The notes: generated by a model not told the origin, from the sequence alone. Positions 24,026-35,455 are shown, counted from the stretch's first letter. The stretch: DNA of 64,000 nucleotides from Uranotaenia lowii (GCF_029784155.1 NC_073692.1:22406444-22470443), one strand, 5' to 3'. Translations and numbers: made by a program.

Positions 24026-24379
24026 TGTGGTGGATATGAGTACAAATAAGCAGTTAGATAAAAATTAAATTATAATATTCAAATAACGTTTAAATCTGTT
24101 AGTAATAAATGCTTATAAACGTTCTCTGGCAACACGGAATGTTATTTATCATTGGGCCTATGATTCGGTAACGCATTCATTGATCGAATTAGATGTGGGT
24201 GTCAGGAATTGAGCAGAATGAATCTTATTAAGGCGGTCTTGAAAGTGTGTGTGCGAGGAGAAAGGATGATGCAATCGAATGAAAAAAAACGGTCATTCTT
24301 TTGGCGTCTTTTGGGAAGAAAAGTTTGTGCGCGAGTGGATAAGATACATTAATGAGAAATTCCTTCTTCGGTCACCACA
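24026..24379 (+). repeat. 5' LTR (354 bp)
   Basis: By eye this is identical to 28614-28966 except for one extra A in an A-run near 24280. It has 7-bp terminal inverted repeats TGTGGTG/CACCACA. An in-frame stretch in the LTR (WEEKFVREWIRYINEKFLL) is open but is shared by both LTRs and needs no coding explanation. Confidence 0.92.
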
Positions 24380-25309
24380 ATGGCGTAAGTCATGCTCCCG
24401 GAATAAAGAAAATAAAAATGACAGGAGTGATAAGTTAAAGTGTGGTTTATATAATGTGAAGAGTGGAAATATGTAATAAAAAAGAAAGTGTTTGGCAAGT
24501 TTTAGCCTGGCGATAAACAAGTGTTCTGATTTGGATGGAGATCATCTATATGTTTGACGACGGCTGCAAAATTCTGAGCTAAGTATTTTTTAGTTGTTTT
24601 TAAGAAATCAATATCTTATCCACTGCACCGATATACATATGTTTATATAAGTGAGCACAGGTAACGCCATGACTTTTCGGTATTTCCGGGAAACAAATAA
24701 CAATTTATTCAAGTTAGATAATTCGAAAAATATCGATGAAAATTTAAAGGCAGAAAAAGGCCTATATTTTCTTGACTTGATAGTGGGTTCTATCTTCTAA
24801 ACTTTGAATCTTGGAAAGTTTATACATATATCTTCACTTTAAGGCCATTGATAGAATTCTAAAATCACTTTTGAGAATGGAACCTTTAATATAATGGTTT
24901 GTAAAAAGATTCTTAAAAGTTTTGAAAGTTTCCTCACTTTTGAACACTAATGAAAATTACTGTGTTCCAATTTTGTTAATTTATCCTGCTGATTAATCTT
25001 ATTGATTTAACAAAAAAATATTTCAAAATTCATCAGAAAAAGTTGATTAAATTTAAAAAAAATGTGTTTTTAACGCCTTTTGGAGTTATTGTCAATCTAT
25101 GTTAGGAAGTTAACAAACCATTGACTACAAATTAAATTCATTAAAAAAATTGGGTTCAGATAAAAATCTTGAAAATATCATCTGCATGGAAAAGCTTGTT
25201 CTTTATTTCTACTATTATCATTCTTCACCTTTAAAAAAGATTATCAATCATAGAATGGATTACTTTATTTTGCAAACAAATTTTTTCATAAATATATAAC
25301 AAAAAATAA

Positions 25310-26454
25310 TCTATATATATAAAAAGCAATTTCTGTGGGTTTGTTTGTTTGTTTGTTTGTCCTCTATAGACTCAGCCGTCTTAAGAGCTAGCGAGCTGAA
25401 ATTTGGCATGTATGTTCATTAGGACCAGGAATGATGAAAAATGTTTTCGGATGACCCCTTCTGAAGGGGGTCGTCCATACAAGACAAATATTGTTTCGCG
25501 ATATTGACGTTATTTTTCGTCGGATTGTGATGAAAATTTGCACATGAGGGTTTTGAAAGACGAGCAATCGATTTCAGGCATTGCATTTTGGGTCAGGGGT
25601 CGGCAAAAGGGGTCGTCCATATTGACTGTTTATTGTTTTTGCGATATTGGCGTTATTATACATCAGATTGAGATGAAACTTTGCACATGGGAGTTATTAG
25701 GGACAAGCAATAGATTACGCTTATCCAAATTAAAGTCAGGGGTCGGCCAAAGGAGTCGTCCATATTAGCAATTCACTGTTAATGCGATATAATAGTTATT
25801 ATACAACGGATTCAGATGGAAATTGGCACACGAGAGTTTTGAGGGACGGGTAATCGATTCCAGGTATTAAATTCAGTGTAAGAAGTCGGCAAAGGGGGTC
25901 GTCCATATTAACCTTTCCATATTTTTGCAATATCGTCGTTATTATACATAGGATTGGGATGAAAATTCGCACACGGTAGTTTTCAGGGACGGGCAATCGA
26001 TTTCATATGTCAAAAGTTTTGCCAGGGGTCGACGAAAGGGGTCGTAGACATTTATTAAATGTCCACTGTTTTAAGTAATATTGACGTTATTATGCAATGG
26101 ATTGCTCAGGAAATTTGCACACGGGAGTTTTGAGGGAAAGGTAATCGATTTCAGATATCAAAGATTGTATAAGAGGTCACCAAAAGGGGTTTATTTTTTT
26201 GACAATAATTGCGTTGCTATGCAACGATCGAGTCGAAATTTATACACGGTGGTTTTCGTCGCGGTCAATTGATTCAGGTTTTCAAATTAAGAAGCAGACG
26301 TCAGAAAAGTGATCGTCTAATATTTTTGCGATTATTACTTAACAATTTATTCGGCAGTGCATCTGGAAAAATGCTTGGCAATTGACTTTCATACAAACTG
26401 TTCATAACATATTCCAAGTTTAAAGCGAAACGGAGTTCGTATGGGATCAGCTAG
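25310..26454 (+). mobile_element. Non-autonomous Helitron, copy 2
   Basis: It has the same ends as the copy at 14742-16032: TCTATATATATAAAAAGC at the start and GGGATCAGCTAG at the end, between A (25309) and T (26455). It carries a shorter (GTTT)n tract and the same 144-bp units with GGTCGTCCATATT. It is nested inside the LTR element. There is no Rep/helicase frame. Confidence 0.9.
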
Positions 26455-26659
26455 TAGAATATAAATATAATAATATTATATAAATAAAGGATAGAATCCC
26501 AATTTGATATTCTATTAAATAATTAAGTTGGCCGGACTTAACGAATCGATAATTATGTTTCTTACACAATACGCACCAAGGTTGAGCAACCGTTTTAATC
26601 ATCGACTGAAATTTAGCTGAAAGTATTATAAGTGAGCTGCACATTTTATAGTCTTCATA

Positions 26660-26712
26660 AATTAATTAATTAATTAATTTATTTATTTATTATTATTATT
26701 ATTTATTATATT
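26660..26712. repeat. AT-only microsatellites (TAAT/TTTA/TTA)n
   Basis: Adjacent short runs of TTAA-type tetranucleotides and ATT trinucleotides with no other base. This is a simple low-complexity tract inside the LTR element, just after the Helitron. Confidence 0.85.
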
Positions 26713-26939
26713 ATCATGTATTAACGTAAAATTATAGAAAAACAACTTTTAAAAAAAATTGAAAATGGAATTATGAGTAATCATTTGAATACAAAGAAAA
26801 AAGAGAAATTCTGAACGTCCAATCCAGATTAACTTGATAAGTTACGTCACTAAATATAAGTAAGTACGTAAAAGTTTGAGGATTCTAATTTTTTATGTAG
26901 TTTGTTCTTGTATTTCATGTATTTTAATTGAAAAATGCC

Positions 26940-27640
26940 TTGAAAAGGGCAAGTCCTCATGGAAGTTTAAATGAGTTGAACTTAAAGACGATGTGAAGAG
27001 GACAAGTTCCCATAAAAGTTAAATAAGTTAAACTAAAATACGGCTTGCCAAGGACAAGTCCCCATAAAAATTTGAATGAGTTGAACTAAAAGATGGCTTG
27101 CTAAGGACAAGTCCCCATGGAAGTTTTAATGAGATGAACTTAAAGACGGCTTGCTAAGGACAAGTCCCCATGGAAGATTGAGTATTTTGAACTAAAAGAC
27201 GGCTTGCTAAGGACAAGTCCCCATGGAAGTTTTAATGAGAAGAACTAAAAGACGGCTTGCTAAGGACAAGTCCCCATGGAAGTTTTAATGAGATGAACTA
27301 AAAGACGGCTTGCTAAGGACAAGTCCCCATGGAAGTTGGAATGTGTTGAACTAAAAGACGGCTTGCTAAGGACAAGTCCCCATGGAAGTTGGAATATGTT
27401 GAACTGAAAGACGGCTTGCTAAGGACAAGTCCTCATGGAAGTTTTAATGAGATGAACTAAAAGACGGCTTGCTAAGGACAAGTCCCCATGGAAGTTCGAG
27501 TATGTTAAACTAAAAGACGGCTTGCTAAGGACAAGTCCCCATGGAAGTTTGAATGAGTTGAACTATAAGAAGTCTTGCAGAGGACAAGTCCCGATTATTT
27601 AACCTAGAATCAACTTAAAACGGCATGCAAAGGATAAGTG
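26940..27640 (+). repeat. 53-bp minisatellite inside the LTR element
   Basis: About 13 tandem units of 52-54 bp recur, each with the core GGCTTGCTAAGGACAAGTCC followed by CCATGGAAGTT and a GAACTAAAAGAC linker. Central units are nearly identical, while those at both ends are diverged. Degenerate copies extend to about 27740. The open frames within it are short and I see no protein in it. Confidence 0.93.
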
Positions 27641-28613
27641 AAATTTAGATGTTTAACGAATTCCATTTTGTAGAGATTGGACTGAAAGATGAATAACAGA
27701 AGACAAGACTTCATAGAAGCTCGAATAATTTAAACGACTTGCTGAGGACAATTTTTAATAATTTTCCGTAAACGAACTGAAAAATGATTATTTCTGTTTT
27801 ATTTAATACCTGACAATTATTTTTATGATCATAAAATATTTATTCCAAGAATACATTTGTTCACCACAAATACTTCGAAAGTTGTACCCTACCATTTATC
27901 CGTAAATTTGTAAAAGGATTACGACCACTTTATACGGCTTTCGTTTTGTAAATTTTTTGAACTAAGACCCGCAGTTGGACAATGATTAATTCTCATAAAC
28001 TTAAATAAACTACAGCTCGTGTTAAAGTATTGAGATGTTTCACGGTTAAAAACATTCTCAAGATAAAATGAACCCAAACTGAACATTTGATATTTTATAA
28101 ACCATAAGTAAAATCGTTTGAAATCTTTGATAAAGTTCTTAAATGAATAAAAATTTTCATTATCAAATATTAAAAAAAAACTTTGTTCAGTGATGTTAGA
28201 AAATATTATGATGTTATCTATTCAAATTTCTTAAAAAAATAGGAATTAATTTTTTATAGCGTTGTAACTCGAAACAAGAATATTGCAAATGTTTGAATTC
28301 AGAAGAACAAAATCTTCCAAAATAGCTATTAAACATTGGTACCAAAAATACTGTTACAAAAAAATGGTTTACAATCTTCGTATAAAACTGTTTGAGCCAT
28401 AGAAAATAAAATGTGATTGAGGGAAGAAAAGAAAACAGTTTCATCCAACTTTGTTTGCTTAGCGATAAAAAAAAGGGATTTTCAAATGCTATGATAAAAA
28501 AAATATATATATTTTCAGTAGTAAAATTTAAAAAAAACCATTAATAATTGTTCAGAAACATGTTTAAAACCAAATGTGTACCCCGAACCTTTAAGAGTAG
28601 AGGAAAGGGTGAA

Positions 28614-28966
28614 TGTGGTGGATATGAGTACAAATAAGCAGTTAGATAAAAATTAAATTATAATATTCAAATAACGTTTAAATCTGTTAGTAATAAATGC
28701 TTATAAACGTTCTCTGGCAACACGGAATGTTATTTATCATTGGGCCTATGATTCGGTAACGCATTCATTGATCGAATTAGATGTGGGTGTCAGGAATTGA
28801 GCAGAATGAATCTTATTAAGGCGGTCTTGAAAGTGTGTGTGCGAGGAGAAAGGATGATGCAATCGAATGAAAAAAACGGTCATTCTTTTGGCGTCTTTTG
28901 GGAAGAAAAGTTTGTGCGCGAGTGGATAAGATACATTAATGAGAAATTCCTTCTTCGGTCACCACA
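28614..28966 (+). repeat. 3' LTR (353 bp)
   Basis: Direct copy of the 5' LTR with a single homopolymer length difference. It is preceded by a purine-rich tract and followed by the target duplication AGTAT. Confidence 0.92.
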
Positions 28967-29318
28967 AGTATGTCCACGTGGACATGACCCAAACCCCCAC
29001 CCCCCACTCCGTGAACAAGCGTGGACATTTCCAAACCCCCCTCAATCCCCTAAGTTGTCCACGTGGTATGTGAACGGCCCCTTTTGCTGTTAAACGGAAT
29101 TGAGACCCATTTTTAACTATTCGGTATTAATTAAGGTGTGCAGGATGATTTTGCTCAACAAATAAGTACATGGATGCACGTGAACGCCTTGGAAATTCTA
29201 AGATCACTAATTCAAATAACTAAAATTGCATCAAGGTCGCTGAAAAGTGAATTTCTTAAACCGGTAATCTGAATAACGTTGTACATTCCTATGGAGAATG
29301 ATGGACCAGATGGCTTTT

Positions 29319-29753
29319 TTCACGTGAATTTCTTGGTTCTTTGAAAATGCTGCTTTTCAAGCCACAGGTACAGATGGCTTGCCAAACCAGATATTTTTTC
29401 GCGAACTTTGACAGTTTCATGTGCTTAAAAATATCTGCTACCTTTCCTCTTCCTTTTGCCGTATAAAACTCCTGTCCCGGAATCTGCTTGTAGTCGGCTT
29501 TGACGTAGGTTTCGTCGTCCATTACCACGCATCCATTACTTCGTCAGCATCGTCGTGTACAGCCTCCGGGATCGCGCTTTGGCCGTCGTATTTTGTTTAT
29601 CATCGCGATTTGGAGTCACTACCTTCTTGTAAGTCGATAGTCCGGCTCGTGTTTTGGCTTGATGCACGATTTTAGACGATACACCCAGCTTATTTGCGGC
29701 ATCTCGGAGAGAGAGGTTAGGGTTTCGCTTGAAACTACCGGCAACTCTCTTTG
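29319..29753 (-). pseudogene. mariner (ITmD37E-like) transposase fragment
   Basis: On the minus strand this encodes the middle of a mariner-like transposase. From upstream there is a helix-turn-helix portion (NPNLSLRDAANKLGVSS), the linker NRDDKQN, and the first catalytic aspartate region VMDDETYVKAD. The segment continues to FKHMKLSKFAKKYLVWQAIC. A small deletion relative to the copy at 43986-45249, and a frameshift before the catalytic block, break the frame. The upstream part runs into the gap. The second aspartate and the glutamate regions are absent. Confidence 0.85.
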
Positions 29754-30253
29754 NNNNNNNNNNNNNNNNNNNNNNNNNNNNNNNNNNNNNNNNNNNNNNN
29801 NNNNNNNNNNNNNNNNNNNNNNNNNNNNNNNNNNNNNNNNNNNNNNNNNNNNNNNNNNNNNNNNNNNNNNNNNNNNNNNNNNNNNNNNNNNNNNNNNNNN
29901 NNNNNNNNNNNNNNNNNNNNNNNNNNNNNNNNNNNNNNNNNNNNNNNNNNNNNNNNNNNNNNNNNNNNNNNNNNNNNNNNNNNNNNNNNNNNNNNNNNNN
30001 NNNNNNNNNNNNNNNNNNNNNNNNNNNNNNNNNNNNNNNNNNNNNNNNNNNNNNNNNNNNNNNNNNNNNNNNNNNNNNNNNNNNNNNNNNNNNNNNNNNN
30101 NNNNNNNNNNNNNNNNNNNNNNNNNNNNNNNNNNNNNNNNNNNNNNNNNNNNNNNNNNNNNNNNNNNNNNNNNNNNNNNNNNNNNNNNNNNNNNNNNNNN
30201 NNNNNNNNNNNNNNNNNNNNNNNNNNNNNNNNNNNNNNNNNNNNNNNNNNNNN
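29754..30253. other. Assembly gap (500 N)
   Basis: Exactly 500 Ns between a mariner fragment on the left and a LINE fragment on the right. Neither family continues across it, so the true content and size are unknown. Confidence 0.99.
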
Positions 30254-30350
30254 GAACAGAAAATCAAATTGATCACATCTGCATCAGCCGAAAGTGGAGA
30301 AGGAGCCTTCTTGATGTCCGCAACAAACGAAGCGCTGACAATACAACTCA
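30254..30350 (+). mobile_element. LINE endonuclease fragment (separate copy)
   Basis: Directly after the gap one frame reads ENQIDHICISRKWRRSLLDV, the end of an apurinic-type endonuclease domain of an EN-RT LINE. A homologous block, with QIDHVLIDSRHFSDIIDV, appears again in the following element near 30712-30760. Since the same domain segment occurs twice in one direction with different sequence, this piece belongs to a different insertion or family. Confidence 0.7.
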
Positions 30351-32594
30351 TAGTGAAAAGATCTTATCAATCAGTTTAAATCGGAAATGATAGAAAGTAC
30401 ACCATATTTGAATGTGCCGGTTGAGAATCAAGGGCCGGTTCTTCAACATCAGCATCATCAACGTGCACAGCCCTCACCTCGGAAGTACCGGTGACGACAA
30501 AGACGAATTTTACGCGCAGCTGGAGCGTGAATACGACCGTTGCCCAAAACATAATATCAAAATCGTCATCGGGGATTTTAACGCTCAGGTCGAAAACGGC
30601 CTCAGACTTATTGATTTCGCCGCTTCCAAACGAAAGGCCGTACGTAGTACCTTTTTCCAGCACCGCCTCCCACACAAGTACACCTTGAGATCACCGTACC
30701 AAACGGAATCACAGATCGACCACGTTTTGATTGACAGCCGGCACTTCTCGGACATCATCGACGTCAGATCCTGTCGAGGCGCCAACATCGAGTCAGACCA
30801 CTATCTGGTGATGGTGAAGATGCCCCCAAAATACTCCGTAGTGAACAACACACGCAACCGGCGCCCGCCTCGGTTAAATATCGCGCGACTGAAGCAACCT
30901 GAGGTCGCGGCAGACTACGCGCAATCGGTCGAAGAAGCGCTGCCGGCAGAGGGCGAGCTTGATGAAGCCCCTCTCGAGGACTGTTGGGATACCATCAAGA
31001 CAGCCATCAACAGTGCTGCGGAGAACGTCATCGGTTATGTGCAGCGAACTCGACGGAACGACTGGTTCGACGAGGAGTGTAGGAGGGTGATGGACGAAGA
31101 GAAAGTCCGAATTTTCCAGGAGAAAAAGCGCCGCCTGGAGGAGGAGGAGCTCGAGGAGCTGGAGCAGCTGCATCGTTTCCAAGAAACACGAAAGTTCTAT
31201 CAGAAACTCAACGCATCCCGCAAAGGCTTCGTGCTGCAAGCCGAAATGTGCCGGGATAAGGACAAGGTCATCTTGACGGACAATCCTGAGGTGATCAAAA
31301 GGTGGAAGCAGCACTTCGATGAACACCTGAACGGCGCACAAGCAGGAGATCAAGACGGTGGGGAAGCTACATCGCCGGCGTAACCAACGACGTAGAGGAG
31401 CCACTCCCAACGATGAGTGAAGTTAAGGAAGCCATTCGCCAGCTGAATATAAACAAGTCGGCTGGGAAGGATGGTATCGCAGCTGAACTCGTCAAAATGG
31501 GCCCGGACAAGTTGGCCGATTGCCTACACCGGTTGATAGTCCGGATATGGGAAATAGAACAGCTACCGGAGGAGTGGAAGGAGGGGGTAATATGCCCCAT
31601 CTACAAGAAGGGCGACAAATTGGACTGTGAGAACTACCGAGCGATCACTGTCCTCAATGCTGCCTACAAAGTGTTGTCCCGAATCCTACTCCGCCGCCTA
31701 ACGCCACAAGCAAACAGATTCGTGGGAAGTTATCAGGCCGGCTTCATGGAGGGACGGTCAACGACGGAACAGATATTCACATTACGGCAAATCCTCCGAA
31801 AATGCCGGGAACACCAAGTCCCTACGCACCATCTATTCATCGACTTCAAAGCCGCATACGACACGATCGACCGTAACGAGCTATGGAAAATCATGGACGA
31901 GAACGGCTTTTCCGGGAAGCTGATCAGACTGATCAAGGCGACGATGGATGGAACGCTGTGCTGTGTGCGGATATCGAGTTCTCGAGTTCATTCGAATCAC
32001 GCAGGGGGCTTCGACAAGGTGATGGTCTATCCTGCATGATGATCAACGTGGCGCTAGAAGGAGTTATTCGACGAGCGGTGGGCGAAATGCGGGGCACGAT
32101 TTTCAACAGATCCAGTCAACTTATCTGCTTTGCCGATGACATTGAAATAGTCGGCAGATCATCTGCGGCGGTGGAGGAGATCTACCGCAAACTGAAACGC
32201 GAAGCAGGAAGGATTGGGTTGATGATTAATACGTCCAAGACAAAGTACATGCTGGCCTGCGGATCCGAGACCGACCGAACCCGCTTGTCCAGTAATAACA
32301 AGGTCACGATCGACGGCGACGAGCTGGAGATAGTCGAAGACTTTGTCTATCTCGGCTCACTGGTGACCGCAGACAATGACACCAGCCGTGAGATCCGGAG
32401 GCGAATTATCAGCGGAAGTCGTGCCTTCTATGGACTCCACAAGTAACTGCGGTCGAGAAGATTTAGCCCTCGCACGAAGTGTAACCTGTATATGACGCTC
32501 ATTAGACCGGTTGTTCTCTACGGGCACGAGACATGGATATTTCTCGAAGAGGACCTGCGTACACTCGGAGTATTCGAGCGACAAGTGTTAAGAA

Positions 32595-35091
32595 CAGGGC
32601 TGGTAGCGGTTTGACAATGAAAAAGTAGTGACTTTAGTGACCAAAATTTGAAAAAAAGTGACCAAATAGTGACTTTGATGACCGAAAAAAGTGAATAAAT
32701 TGTGACTATGTAGAACAAAAAAAGTAACTTTGAAGTACAAAAAATGTGACCAAATCAGGCCCGTGCGATGGACCCGTCCATGGGGGAAGGGAGGTTTGAA
32801 ATTCAAATTTAGATAAAAATAATAACAATACAAAAAAAAGGAAAAGGAAAGGGTTTTCTTACGACGTTTGTCACTCATGTTCAACACATAAACTAAAAAA
32901 ATGACTGATAAACAAAATTTTGGAAACATATTTTAATGAATGTTTCAAATCTTCGATAAGTCAAGAAAGTAAGAAATAAATTAAATAGTTTCAAAAGAAT
33001 TTCTTAGCCAATTTAAAATTAAAAAAATCTGAATTTTAAAATAAATGTCCAATCTTCTACAAAACTTACCATGAATAGATGTTAAGAAAATGATAATAAT
33101 TGTTAATTTTTATTCATCTAAATTTGGAATTCTTTTCCTCATTTTCAACTAGAAGTTTAGTGAGAAATTCTGCTGTATTTTTTTAATTTGAACAAAAAAT
33201 ATTTAATCACGATTTCAAATGTTAATTACCGATTACTGAATAAAAAATGAATTTTGAACAGAATTTTTTCAATGTTCGATGGTTTAATTTAATTTGTTAA
33301 AAAGAAGAATATATTTATAATTATTTTACAAGTGCCAGTTATATAAGCCAGACATAAAACCTTTAATAGGGTTAATCCTCCAGTTATCAAAATTTAATTT
33401 TTGAAGCTTAAATAATAACTTCATGTTCAACTACACTGACAAACAAATGTTAGAAATTGAGTAATTACCTGAATGATGAAAACTGATGCAAAATTAAAAA
33501 TAATGAGTTCAAAACTTTTATTATTAATATTGAAAGCACAAATCAAATACAAAGTTAGTTAGCACTGCGTATTAAAATTTATGTTTTAAGTTGCTACTTT
33601 AGATTAATTTAAAAATCATGATCGATCAAAAAAAACATGATTTCATATAAAAAATTTTAATAACAAGTTTTTAAATTTTTAATCGCAGGTTTTTAAGCTT
33701 TAAATTACAAGCTCTGAGTATTTTGTCTCTTTTGATTAAAATATTGGGTCCTGAAAAAACAGAAGGTTGAAATAATGTTTTATTATTAAAAATTTGGAGT
33801 TAAAGGCTTATGGTTGAAGAACAAGAAAATTCAGAATTAAAAAACAAGGAAACAATTTTTAAAAATATGTCTTAAAAATTTAAAAAGTTTGATTAAAAAA
33901 AATCCTGCAAGCTGATTAGAAAATTGAAAACAAAACTGTATAATTCGGTAAATTTATTTGAAAATTGAAAAAACAATATGGAAATAAAAAAGATTAGTTT
34001 TTAAAACCATTTCAGGAAGAGTTTTTTCAATAAACATGTTTCACTATAACCATTTTGGTGCTATTTTTTTTTTAAATTATTGATTTGGTAAATAGTGTCC
34101 TAAACTAGAAATTTGGTCAAATTCGGCCAAACGCATTTAGTTTTGGTGATAAAAAGTATATTACTAGTAAAATCAAACATTGATAAATAACTGACTATGG
34201 AAAAAAAGTCATTACAAGTATTTTTGACATCACAGCAGAAAGTGTAAAAAAACTTGATTCTATTTAAAGCTCATCAATTCATATGAAACTTTTGATTTTA
34301 AATAATATGTTTTTGATTTGAGTTTTTGTAAAAAAAAAGTGCAGGAACTTCTCTAATTATTTTCAAAAATCATTTCAATAACAAAAGCTGATAGAAATAT
34401 TGCATACATATTTAGATTCGGGGAACCCAAATTTGTTGAAATTACCGTTTAAATTCATTGCACCTAAGAAAAATGTAAATTTTGTGGCCTTGTGTAAATT
34501 TTTAAACCCCTTTTTTGAGTATTTAGAAGAACAAAAAACACGAAATTAAATTGAGTATGAAATTGTTTTTTTTTCAGAAAATTTCATATCAATATAACAT
34601 TTGTTATGACATAAAATATTTTTTTAATTAAAAAAAATGGTTCGTTTCAATCTCAATCTTAGTTACACTTCTTAATAAAAACCCATTCTAAAGACGAGAT
34701 AGGGTTTTTGTATATTAAGTTTTGAGCTCCAATACAAAAGGTTGATTGAACTAAAAATTAAAATCTACAATCAAAGTTAGTTTCAATTCATGAACGTCAG
34801 ATAATGTCGTAGATCGAAATGTCTCAAGCCAAGGTTGATTCATTCCGAAATTCCGCCGGAGGCGAAAAAAGTTTCTGACTGACTGATCAAGTAATTTACC
34901 GTTACTACCGTCAATTCAAATTACTCTTTCATAGGTTTATTTTCGGTGAAAAAAGTGACTTTTGGTGATAAAAGTGACCATTTTTCGGAAAATAGTGACT
35001 TTAGTGACCAAATGATGAAAAAAGTGACTTTTTAGTGACTGACCCAAAAAAAGTGACCAAGTCACTAAAAAGTGACTCGCTACCAGCCCTG
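32595..35091. mobile_element. hAT-type element inserted in the LINE
   Basis: An 8-bp target duplication GTTAAGAA lies at 32587-32594 and 35092-35099. The 14-bp TIR CAGGGCTGGTAGCG is perfect at both ends. The outer parts (32595-32755 and about 34920-35091) consist of reiterated GTGACTTT/AGTGACCAAA words. The centre is occupied by another element. There is no transposase frame. The original unit would have been only about 330 bp. Confidence 0.9.
32756..34920 (+). mobile_element. hAT-like element copy C, nested in the previous hAT
   Basis: It begins CAGGCCCGTGCGATGG and then follows the same order as copies A and the reverse of B. Examples are the words TTACAAGCTCTGAGTATTTTGTC near 33705 split across the block, and AAATTCCGCCGGAGGCGA near 34850. 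The right terminus seen in copy A (GCACGGC) is missing, so the copy is truncated at about 34920. It has more substitutions than A and B, so it is older. It is non-coding. Confidence 0.75.
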
Positions 35092-35455
35092 GTTAAGAAC
35101 CATCTTTGGCGGCGTACAGGAGAACGGAGTGTGGAGGCGAAGGATGAACCACGAGCTCGCGCGACTCTACGGCGAACCCAGTATCCAGAAGGTGGTGAAG
35201 GCTGGCCGAATACCTTGGGCGTGACATGTTGCGAGAATGCCGGACGACTGTCCTGCAAAACAGGTGTTCGCTACGAATCCAGTAGGAACAAGACGAGCGG
35301 GGCGCAACGAGCGATATGGTTAGACCAAGTGGAGTGTGATCTGGCGAACGTGGGGTGCCCGAGAAATTGGAGAACGGTTGCCATGGACCGAGTAAATTAT
35401 AAGAATTATGTTCGTCGTGAGACGGTATACTATGTAAAAAAAAACCAATAAAACT

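Larger units (their letters stand above)
24026..28966 (+). mobile_element. Young non-autonomous LTR retrotransposon (LARD-like)
   Basis: Two direct LTRs bound the element, and a 5-bp target duplication AGTAT lies at 24021-24025 and 28967-28971. The LTRs start TGTGGTG and end CACCACA. After the 5' LTR, one base precedes TGGCGTAAGTCATGC, a plausible primer-binding site beginning TGG. Before the 3' LTR is AGAGTAGAGGAAAGGGTGAA, a polypurine tract. The 4.2-kb interior has no gag, protease, RT or integrase frame. It holds a Helitron and a 53-bp minisatellite instead. It must depend on enzymes of an autonomous relative, and its superfamily is unresolved. Confidence 0.9.
23625..29081. mobile_element. 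TIR element (~516 bp) split by an LTR retrotransposon
   Basis: The termini are GGGGCCGTTCAGATACCACG on the left and the inverse of GGGGCCGTTCACATACCACG on the right, so the first 25 bp differ at only one position. TTT lies on both outer sides. Just inside both ends are further CCACGTGGACA and AAGCGTGGACATTT words with C-rich runs. Without the 4.9-kb LTR element and its 5-bp duplication, the unit is about 516 bp and has no coding frame. I cannot assign its superfamily. Confidence 0.8.
23519..29312 (+). repeat. Old repeat X, copy 1, split by a nested insertion
   Basis: The outer parts, 23519-23624 and 29082-29312, match in inverted orientation and in continuous order the uninterrupted sequence 35456-35835. 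Shared words include CAGTCAAACACTATTTTT, AAGAAATTCACTT and GATCTTNGAATTTCCAAGGC. The 35-kb copy therefore acts as an empty-site reference showing that 23625-29081 is inserted material. The nature of repeat X is unknown. Confidence 0.75.
30389..35446 (+). mobile_element. EN-RT LINE ORF2, 5'-truncated and split by a hAT element
   Basis: The first part (about 30410-31380) is the endonuclease: NISIINVHSPH, VIGDFNAQVENG, then QIDHVLID and ANIESDHYLV. A short internal deletion follows VENG, and a charged linker follows the domain. The reverse transcriptase follows at about 31413-32446: AGKDGIAAELVK, YRAITVLNAAYKVLSRIL, SYQAGFMEGRSTTEQIF, FIDFKAAYDTIDR, GLRQGDGLSC, and the catalytic block FADDIEIVG near 32130. 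Defects include stops (for example after 31380 and at 32444), a frameshift at about 31980-32010, and a hAT insertion at 32595. The C-terminal tail, with HVARMPDD, resumes at 35092. The copy ends near 35446 in an A-run. There is no RNase H. The clade is unresolved (RTE/CR1/jockey-like). Confidence 0.88.

Noticed and set aside
26940..27640. CRISPR-like array because of regular 53-bp spacing
   Set aside because: Units are tandem and similar along their whole length, with no unique spacers, and the host is a eukaryote.
28967..28972. Splice donor GTATGT at the end of the 3' LTR copy
   Set aside because: The bases are part of the AGTAT target duplication plus flanking TIR element, not an exon boundary.
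24279..29093. Small genes encoding a shared WEEKFVREWIRYINEKF peptide at about 24.3 and 28.8 kb
   Set aside because: Both lie in the two LTRs of one retrotransposon. The frame is incidental to the LTR sequence.
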